Source: Megalopta genalis (taxonomy: Eukaryota > Arthropoda > Insecta > Hymenoptera > Halictidae). From it: 64,000 bases of DNA. A program made the position numbers and the translations under genes. A model generated the notes under the pieces. The model was not told the DNA's origin, did no database searches, and saw only the letters and a program-made list of their open reading frames with translations. This document shows, in pieces, positions 56,311 through 64,000 of the stretch (its first letter is position 1; every line of letters begins with the position of its first letter). Location: contig NC_135026.1 in NCBI RefSeq assembly GCF_051020955.1, positions 5,370,501 to 5,434,500 on the forward strand, given 5' to 3'.

Positions 56311-56982
56311 ATTTCATACTCTTCAAGACCTTTACAACGAGCCCCAAAACATCCCCGTACAATTTTTGATAAGCGAGTTATGAAAATTCAGTCACCATTA
56401 ACCAGATTTCAAACGGCAGCAACATTTTATCGTATTTTCGCATCGCGACGCTTCTGCCGCCATTTCAATAAATAAATAAAATAAAATCTAATAAATTTCA
56501 TAAAACAAATACATCACCGCCGTATAAAATGTGGAGTCGTGCAATTCGAGCACCAACAAGCTGCTCCGTTTCGTGAACAGTAGATCGTGCCGCCGCGTCC
56601 GACGAACGTCGGGCGAAAGATATACCGTGCTTAATTGCACGTTATAACGCGTTATCGGCGCCGCGTTCGGACAATCGGTCAGCGGAATACGGGGCACTTG
56701 ACGCGTCGCGAGTCCCGACGGAAAAAGACGACGCCGGCCGACGGCACGTACGAGGGGCGCGGTTATCAGGAGCCGGCCGTTTCCACGGCGATACCGCGCG
56801 AATGTGGAGCAGCGTACCTGGACGCGTTCGCCGGATCAAAAGCTGAATGGCTGTGAGCGCGGCCCGGCGCGTATCTCTGCGTCCGTCAATTAACGAGTAG
56901 GTCTCGTCCCTGGGACCACGTGTTTTTTCCATTTCGCAAGATAATCAGCGGCTGGCGGGAGCATCGAGGCCTACGGTATAAT

Positions 56983-56983
<1 letters not shown>
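56311..56983. other. Unique stretch, nothing recognised
   Basis: AT-rich then GC-rich. No supported gene. Confidence 0.45.

Positions 56984-57040
<57 letters not shown>
56984..57040. repeat. (GA)n microsatellite
   Basis: About 28 perfect AG dinucleotides. Confidence 0.95.
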
Positions 57041-57049
<9 letters not shown>

Positions 57050-57677
57050 GAGGGGAACCGGAATCACGGAGTTTCGCCGTGAAAAATCGTATTCCACATT
57101 CTTCGAAGCGCATACCATCGCCGCGGCGAACCGCTCGATAATCTCCATGCACCCCCCCCCCCTCCTCTCTTTCTCAGAGCTACGAATGCACTTTCCGTAC
57201 GTCCGCGCGTACCTAAAATCAGTAACTCCGATCCGTCCGGAGAGAGCCGCGCGCGGCTCCCGGCCGGGGCTCATTATCCTCCGCCTCCCTTTGATGCTTC
57301 TAATTGCTCCGGACGGACGACCGCTCGGAAATCGGAGAGCTACCTCGGCCGCTCTCGCGTGATCAGCTCCACAGATACAACGTTACGGGCTACGACTCGT
57401 TTCGCCGGCCGGCTCGTTTCCTATCGGGAACTAGGCTGAGCTCCGCGCTGCGCGCGGCAGACGGCACCTGCGATTCGCCTGGCGATCGCGATCGGTCCGT
57501 CGACCACGGAGTCTGCGCCCGGGTCATTTTCGACCCGGGACTGCATTGGAAGGGGTTTTGACGGGAGACTGTATTGGAAGAGAAACTGACAGACAGATCA
57601 CGGTTGAATTCGGCGGAAAGAATTTCCAAAAGATATTTTTTAAAATATTTTATTACTTTTTTATATCTTTTATATAT
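57041..57677. other. GC-rich unique stretch with a C11 run
   Basis: Eleven C residues at 57152-57162. Overlapping short frames and no exon is supported. Confidence 0.45.
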
Positions 57678-57987
57678 GTATACAGGATGTCCCGAAAATG
57701 TCTTGCAAATCCGGGAGAAGATGATTCCCGAGGTGATTCGAAGCAACTTTTTCCCTTGCGAAAACGCGATCCGCGGCTTCGTTTACGAGTTATTAACGAA
57801 AAACGGTGACCAATGAGAGAGCGAGGGCGGAGCGAGGACGAGTAAAGGCGTGGCGCCGCACGTTTTTCGTTAATAACTCGTGAACGAAGCCTCGTAGAAC
57901 ATTTCCGCAAAGACAAAAGTTGCTTCAAATGACTTGGGGAATCCATATTTCCGGATTTCGAGACATCTTTTGGGACATCCTGTATAT
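57678..57987 (-). mobile_element. Palindromic MITE, copy 11 (core subfamily B, reversed; best ends)
   Basis: The cleanest copy: TATACAGGATGTCCCGAAAA on the left mirrors GGGACATCCTGTATA on the right, with flanking TA on both sides compatible with a TA target duplication. Arms contain GAGGTGATTCGAAGCAAC and GTTGCTTCAAATGACTTGGG. Only the left arm has ACCAATGAGAGAGCG, and the core GGCGTGGCGCCGCACG is the complement of the cores at 18.7 and 22.9 kb, so this copy is in the opposite orientation. Confidence 0.9.
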
Positions 57988-59030
57988 ATTTTTCTCCGTA
58001 TCTTTTTAAATCTAGCTCGCTGATGCTTCCGGTAACCGAAATTTGGTTCAGCGTATTAACCGTGCATCTGGAGACACGATTCGCAGTCTCGGACAATGCT
58101 TTCGCCGGTTAATTTGCCTCGCCTGGAGGAGGCGAAATGTGCCGCGAACGGCAACGGCAACGGCAACGCCGGACGTAGGGACTTCCGCGACGGTCGGAAT
58201 TAATTTTCGTGGCCTCGCGGAGCGCGGGTGGCGAGCGTAATAAGGACAGAAATATGGCCGAGAACGCCCCCGCTGTAAACCTGGCGTTAATTTCCCACAT
58301 AACACTGGCCTGTTACGGGCTAAGAAGACTAAAGACGAGCGCAGTTAGGACGAGGAGGAACGGCCGCAATAATCGTGAATCATTCTCCTCTTCGCTTTCT
58401 CTCTCTCTCGCTCTTTTCTTTCTTCATCTCTTTCTCTCTTCTTTCGTTTCCTTTTTTCCTTCGCGTTGTCTGCCTCCGCTCGTTCGAAATGGGCAAAGAA
58501 AGAAAAAAGAAAAGGAAATATCCAAAGAGCGTCTACGCACCGCCTCAAATTGTCCTACAGTTTTACGGCCGTTCCGCCACTTTCCAGAAGCGGTGCGGTT
58601 TTTTTCCCCCTTTGCGGTTTTACGCCCGTTTAATGGGGCCGGGGCCCCGGAGATCTACGGCCCCTCGGTAGTCCGACAGCTTCAAAAACACGAGCTCGAA
58701 CAGCCAGACCGTCGGGAACCGTCGGTCGTTGTACCTGGCTACTCCGAAGTATTCCGATGTCGTCTCCACGGATTCCCACGTCGAACAGTACTCTGGGCTG
58801 GACATTTTTCGGAATCGATACTCGACCGAAAATGCGACTGGTTTGAACGGCGTACTTTGTCGTTGTTCGTTATCTAGACCACCGGGTGTAACACATTTTT
58901 TATTTTAATTAGCATCCGGAGATCTGTTAATTGTCGAACAAAGAACTAGAATTTTATTAAAACAATTTCCAATAATCTTAATCTTTTTATGTAGATAGAA
59001 CGTTTCTTATGCATTTTTCTATTATTTTTA
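57988..59030. other. Unique stretch with CT-rich segment
   Basis: A CAACGGCAACGG run lies near 58145-58170 and a CT-rich stretch at 58385-58470. A 222-codon plus-strand frame (58209-58877) runs through the CT-rich tract. Its product shows only a Ser/Leu/Phe low-complexity segment and no family, and minus-strand frames overlap it, so it is not called as a gene. Confidence 0.5.
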
Positions 59031-59565
59031 TTATTTTATTCTAATTTTTATTTTTTATTATTTCCTTGTCACTTTTTACTATTTTCTTGTTATTTTTATT
59101 TTTTCATTGTACTATTATTATTATTTTTCATTATTTTATTGTTATTTTCATCTTTTATTATGCTGTTGTTATTTTTATTTTTGCATTGTGTTATTTTTAT
59201 TTTTATTTTCTATTATTTCCTTGTCACTTTTTACTATTTTCTTGTTATTTTTATTTTTTATTACGCTATTGTTATTTTTATTTCTTCATTATGTTATTGT
59301 TATTTTTTTATTTTATTGTTACTTTTTTATCATGTTATTCTTATTATTTTTTTTTTAATTTTAGTATTATTTTTATTTATTATTTTATTGTTATCTTTAT
59401 TTTTTATCATGTTATTGTTATTTTTTTTAAATTTTATTGTTATTTTTACTTATTATTATTTTATTGCTATTTTTATTTTTGATCATGCTATTGCCATTTT
59501 AATTAATATTTTATTGACATTTTTATTTTTTATTATTTTACTACTATCTTCGTTACCGAGTAACT
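59031..59565. repeat. T-rich TTATTTTTATTTTT array
   Basis: Words TTGTTATTTTTATTTTTTAT and CATTATGTTATTGTTATT repeat for over 500 bp. Phe/Tyr/Ile-rich open frames are repeat artefacts. Confidence 0.88.
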
Positions 59566-60272
59566 ATCGTTGAAACAATTTTTCCGTCGACGATAATAAA
59601 TGAGAATAACGTAGGTTTTTTTCTTTTGTTTTATTAAAAACACCGTGGCGCTTAAACAGCATAAACCTTAGCGCATCGCCGTAAAATGCCCGTTAAGAAA
59701 TGAAGGGACGTTCGTTCGACTCGTCGACGCGCTCCGATGGAATCTCGAAATCGTTTTCGGGAACCATTTCGTGCGCGATATTATTAATTACCGAATCTCG
59801 TTAAGAAGAGCCGTGCTGTTTTATAGAGCGGAACGACGGTGCGTACGGCGAAACGGGTTTCTGGATCGTTTAATTCGAGATTAAGCGGCCGCCGATTGCG
59901 TTGCGTGACGTTTGACTCTGATTATAGGAACCGTTTAGGCTTCGATCGCGAAGGTGGTCTCGTTGAACGCGAATACATTTGGACGATTTTATTTGTCGAT
60001 TGAAGTTCGGCAGATATTATCGATTTTTATATATACATATAGTATATATATATACGGAGGAGACCGGAGTTTTAAGGCTTTCTGGACCGTTGATTTCAAA
60101 CGGGGAGAAAGCGGAGCGTGCGCAGCTGCGCATTGTAATTTTCAATAATCATGGATTATTTGAATTTATAATCTGAATAGCGGTGTAAGGATTTCCACTG
60201 TTTCTAAGGTATGTGTTATGAGAATTTTATGCACTTGCGATAAAAAATTTGTGTCTGCATTTTAAGTCTAAA
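59566..60272. other. Unique stretch, nothing recognised
   Basis: Mixed composition with a TATATATAC run near 60025-60055. No gene is supported. Confidence 0.45.
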
Positions 60273-60455
60273 TTAGGTCTCAGTTAGATCTGAGTTAGGT
60301 CTGCGTTAGGTCTAGATTGTATTTGGATTAAATAATTTTAACTTGGATGTCAAAAGTGACGGTTATATCTATGTTTTAGGTCTAAGCTAGGTCTGAGTTA
60401 AGTCTAAGTTAGGTTTGAGTTATGTTTGAGTTAGGTCTAAGTCAAATCTGGGTTA
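60273..60455 (+). repeat. TTAGG-type 11-mer cluster
   Basis: Two runs. 60273-60316 has TTAGGTCTCAG, TTAGATCTGAG, TTAGGTCTGCG and TTAGGTCTAGA in exact 11-nt register. About 60375-60455 has TTAAGTCTAAG, TTAGGTTTGAG, TTATGTTTGAG and TTAGGTCTAAG, also 11 nt apart. An unrelated AT-rich spacer separates them. Confidence 0.85.
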
Positions 60456-61140
60456 AAGGCGCTAACAAGAAAATATAGGATTTTGTATCATATAGTCCAC
60501 AGCATCTGACAGTCGATAAATTTGCAATCTCCGGCATATAAATTGCGGGTCATCATAATTTTGCAAATTGTCGCAACAAGAGCAACGTCTTCCGCGATTC
60601 TCCAGCAATTTCCATGGGAAAATTACACCGTGCCGATCCGAGTTAAAGGACGAGCACCGCCGGTATCACGGAAGGAACGCTTTTGTCCGCATGAAAACGG
60701 CCGATCGCCAGCCGGAAATAATATTTCACGAGGGAATGAAAATAACGAGAGGCCCTACTCGGGAGTAACACGCTCGATGCTTCTCTTGTTACGAGATTTT
60801 ACGGCGGATGCGCGCATTACAAGATTTTTGTGCGTGCAACGAACGAGCAAAAACCGTCGCAGTTTATAGCACGAGTATCTCGCCGGCTCTGTTTGGCAAG
60901 AAAACATCTCTTCCGGCGTACGAGGCAGCTTCTTGCACGTGTTTTCGTGGCCTTTTAGGAAGCGCAGCGAGTGTCGCGGACAATTGTGGTTGCTCGATTA
61001 ATGACGGTCGCTGGGCAACCTTCGTTTCGAGTGATCTCCCCTTTAACCCTTCCATGCTTAACACTGAAACCAACAAACCGGTCAAACAGACCGATACCCG
61101 ATGTTTTCTTTTACAATTACTGATACTGTAAAAAGGTCTT
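60456..61140. other. Unique stretch, nothing recognised
   Basis: Mixed GC with frames of about 110 codons lacking motifs. No supported exon. Confidence 0.45.
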
Positions 61141-61434
61141 TGTCAGATATTTTTATGTGATCAATATATTATAATAAAAGTCGTAGGAAGTTAATTATAT
61201 ATTATAATAATATATATTATATATATTATAATAATAAAATATTATAATATTATGATATTTATAATATATTATAATAAACAGAATATATTATATTAAATAA
61301 AATGTTTTTATTTCATGTTTATTTTATATTATATCATAATATACTATAATATATTATGAATATATTATATAATATAAATATTATAATAAAAGTCGTAGGA
61401 AGTTAATTATATATTATAATAATATATATATAAT

Positions 61435-61491
<57 letters not shown>

Positions 61492-61735
61492 GAAATATTA
61501 TATCAGTATGATATTTATAATATATTGTATTATAATATATTATAATAAATAGAATATATCATATTAAATATATTACAAAATATTAATTACTATATAATAT
61601 AAATTTATATTTATTATATATTCTGTATTATATGTTTTACATTTTACATATTTTGTATTCTAATATTATATTATATATTGTTCACATAAAAATTTCTGAC
61701 AAAAACATTTTATTTAATATTGTAACATATTTACT
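61141..61735. repeat. AT-rich tract with (TA)n microsatellite and local duplication
   Basis: A TA run occupies about 61436-61489. AAAGTCGTAGGAAGTTAATT occurs at about 61177 and again near 61387, each followed by ATATATTATAATAATATA, showing a ~210-bp duplication inside the tract. Confidence 0.85.
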
Positions 61736-62215
61736 ACAATGCATTCTATGGGTGAAGAGTCCCCGACGGAAGTCCCGGATCAAACAACGAGGACATCGTG
61801 TATTATTTCTGCGAATGCCTTCGCGACTTCCTGTCCATTCAGCATCCGTCGATGAATTTCTCGAAGCCGAACGTCCGGCCGTTCTCATCGTGTCCGATTG
61901 TCCTGCCTCGCGGCGAGCGTCGGGCTGACATTTACGTGCGATTCAAGTCGAAGCTGTTTGCGTTAGCATTGTCCGAGGATCCGGCGGCCACCATGCGGCT
62001 ATATTTCTTCACCTTCGAGCGCCATCGACGGAATCAAAACGCGGGGAGTTGACGCGCGGAGGGAGAAAAGACAGTCGCCGCGTTTTGTGTCTTTGATCCT
62101 GTCGATTGTGTACGCGATGTTGCGAAGCACGTCGGCAGGTGGCCACCTTCGCCGCTGCTTCCTTAATGAGGTGATGATTTGTATGTGTAAAGTCCCAAAA
62201 TGTGATTACGATGTT
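61736..62215. other. Unique stretch before the terminal satellite
   Basis: GC-moderate with frames of 84-98 codons open on both strands and no family features. The satellite begins just downstream. Confidence 0.45.
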
Positions 62216-64000
62216 CCTTAAGATAGGGTCTGCTACATACCGATGAGTGCTCTAGCTGAATTTGCTATAAATATATTGAGGATATCTTCACTACTAGGAT
62301 CTGGTAGTTATTGATGATGACTTGTCTAGTAGGGTCTGCTAAATGTGGAAGATGATACATTTAGTAAGGAGTAGTAGATGTTCATGAGCACACTAGCAGA
62401 ATTTGCTATAGATAGTGAGGATGACTTTTTTATTAGGACGTGGTAACTACTTGTGATGACTTCTCTAGTAGGGTTTGCTAAGTAATTGAAAATTAATTCT
62501 CTGGTAAGGACTGCTAAATGTCGAAGGTGTCGCCTCTAGTAGGGACTGATAGATAGTGACGAGTATACTAGCAGAATTTGCTATAGATAGTGAGGATGTC
62601 TTCTCTACTAGCAGCTGCTAAATAATTATCATGACTTCTCTAGTAGGGTCTGCTAAGTATTTGAAGATGATTTCTCTAGTAGGGACTGCTAAATGTCGAA
62701 GGTGTCGCCTCTAGTAGGGACTGCTAGATACTAATGAGTCTACTAGCAGAATTTGCTATAGATTGTGAGGATGTCTTCTCTACTTGTCCCTATTAAATAC
62801 TTATGATGACTTGTCTAGTAGGGTCTGCTAAGTATTTGAAGATAACTTGCCTAGTAGGGTCTGCTAAGTATTTGAAGATAACTTGACTAGTAGGGTCTGC
62901 TAAGTATTTGAAGATAACTTGACTAGTAGGATCTGCTAAGTATTTGGAGACGACTTCTTCTCTAGTAGGATTTGCTAAATGTCGAAGAAGACACCTCTAA
63001 TAGGGACTGCTAAATACTGATGAGTCCACTAGCGCAATTTGCTATAAATAGTGAGAATGTCTTCTCTACTAGGACCTGCTAAATACTTATGACGACTTCT
63101 CTAGTAGGGTCTGCTAAGTATTTGAGGATGACTCACCTAGTAGGATCTACTAAATATTTGAAGACGACTTCTTTTCTAGTAGGATCTGCTCGATATTGAC
63201 AACGTCATCTCTACTAGGACCTGCTAGAAACTGATATTGAGTTGACTAGTAGGGTTTATTAAATACTTATGATGACTTCTCTAGTAGGGTCTGCTTAGTA
63301 TTTGAAGATAACTCTCTCTTGACTAGTAGGATCTGCTATATATTTGAAGACGTCTTCTTCTCTAGTAGGGTCTGCTAAATATCGAAGATGGTACTACTAA
63401 TAGGGACTGCTACATACTGATGAGTCTACTAGCAGAATTTGCTATAAATTCTGAAGATGTCTTCCCCACTAGGACCTGCTAAATAGTTATGACTTCTTTA
63501 GTAGGGTCTACTAAATACTTATGGTAACTCGACTAGTAAGGTTTGCTAAGTATTTGTAGATAACTTGACTAGTAGGATCTGCTAAGTATTTGAAGATGAC
63601 TTATCTAGTAGGTTCTACTAAATATTTTAAGACGTCTTCTTCTCTAGTATGATTTGCTAAATGTCGAAGATGACACCTCCAGTAGGGACTGCTAGTTACT
63701 GATGAGTCTACTAACATAATTTACTATAAATAGTGAGAATGTAGCTTCTATTAGAACCTGCTAAATACTTATGATGACTTCTCTAGTAGGGTCTACTAAA
63801 TACTTATGGTAACTCGACTAGTAAGGTCTGCTAAGTATTTAAAGGTGACTTGACTAGTAGGATCTGCTAAATATTTAGAGACGTCTTCTTTTGTAGTAGG
63901 GTCTGCTAAATATCGAAGATGACACCTCTAGTAGGGAGTGCTAGATACTGATGAGTTCACTAGCACGATTTGCTATAAATAGTGAGAATGTCTTCTCTAC
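62216..64000. repeat. CTAGTAGGGTCTGCTAA higher-order satellite, open at window end
   Basis: The basic unit is 36 bp: CTAGTAGGGTCTGCTAAGTA then TTTGAAGATAACTTGA, seen in exact head-to-tail register around 62816-62930. A second module, GATGAGTCTACTAGCAGAAT then TTGCTATAGATAGTGAGGAT, punctuates it near 62261, 62402, 62577, 62752, 63038, 63438, 63720 and 63969. Two intervals are exactly 175 bp; longer ones (249-400) differ by added or missing ~36-bp units. CTAGTAGG and CTACTAGC/CTACTAGG words face each other, giving dyads. No open frame persists. The array continues past the window edge, so its true length is unknown. Confidence 0.92.

Noticed and set aside
58209..58877. 222-codon plus-strand frame
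   Set aside because: It crosses a CT-rich low-complexity tract, overlaps frames on the other strand and has no motif, splice context or family resemblance.
62216..64000. CRISPR-like array
   Set aside because: Repeats are contiguous and diverged without unique spacers, there are no cas genes, and the context is eukaryotic. It is a higher-order satellite.
1..64000. Bacterial operons, riboswitches, origins or phage genes
   Set aside because: No compact coding, ribosome binding sites or long homologous ORFs; repeat content and splice signals indicate a eukaryotic nuclear genome.

Overview
The window is eukaryotic nuclear DNA, most likely from an insect and probably a hymenopteran. It is a mosaic of very AT-rich tracts and GC/CpG-rich islands with no obvious CpG depletion, it carries many degenerate TTAGG-type 11-nt repeats, and it contains no compact operon-like coding. 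The order-level assignment is an inference from these traits, not a database result. No complete, recognisable protein-coding gene is visible. Nearly all open frames come from simple repeats or GC-rich non-coding DNA. The best coding signal is one internal exon on the minus strand (27558-27675) with a pyrimidine-tract acceptor and a GTAAGT donor. Much of the window may therefore be intron or intergenic DNA around a minus-strand gene. A 213-codon unidentified ORF (15342-15983, minus) is a much weaker candidate.

Layout. 1-3 kb: a ~140-bp satellite running into a GC-rich CGGCCC minisatellite. 4.2-4.5 kb: a fold-back element built on TTAGG-like repeats. 6.6-9.7 kb: TA, CT and AATGT simple repeats plus the first copies of a ~300-bp palindromic MITE. 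11-16 kb: another MITE copy, a 718-bp inverted-repeat element with an A-rich core, and a ~110-bp satellite. 16-23 kb: a TTAGG-type array, then a ~1.5-kb block present twice (17.3-18.9 and 21.3-23.0 kb); each copy carries a tRNA-Ser-like SINE head and a MITE. 23.9-35.8 kb: two inverted ~1-kb arrays of TTAGGTCTG-like units enclose about 10 kb, which holds the exon, a 33-bp TTAGG-type higher-order array, two paralogous decamer arrays and a ~300-bp satellite. 36-51 kb: MITEs, AT-rich and CT-rich minisatellites, and a cluster of AGGTCA half-sites, then a long TTAGG-type satellite at 48-49 kb. 51-56 kb: a nested complex of 183-bp repeats, AGACGTC repeats, direct and inverted duplications, and a 45-bp exact repeat. 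57-62 kb: one clean MITE, GA and AT repeats. 62.2 kb to the end: a 36-bp/175-bp higher-order satellite that runs off the window.

What ties the window together is repeat biology, not gene cooperation. (i) Eleven full or partial copies of one palindromic MITE family fall into three core subfamilies; most have inward-facing CCAAT boxes. (ii) At least ten separate loci carry degenerate 11-nt units close to TTAGGTCTGGG or TTAGGTCTAGG, in both orientations and embedded in unrelated larger satellites. This looks like repeated seeding or amplification of a telomere-like 11-mer inside a chromosome arm and is the most interesting signal here.
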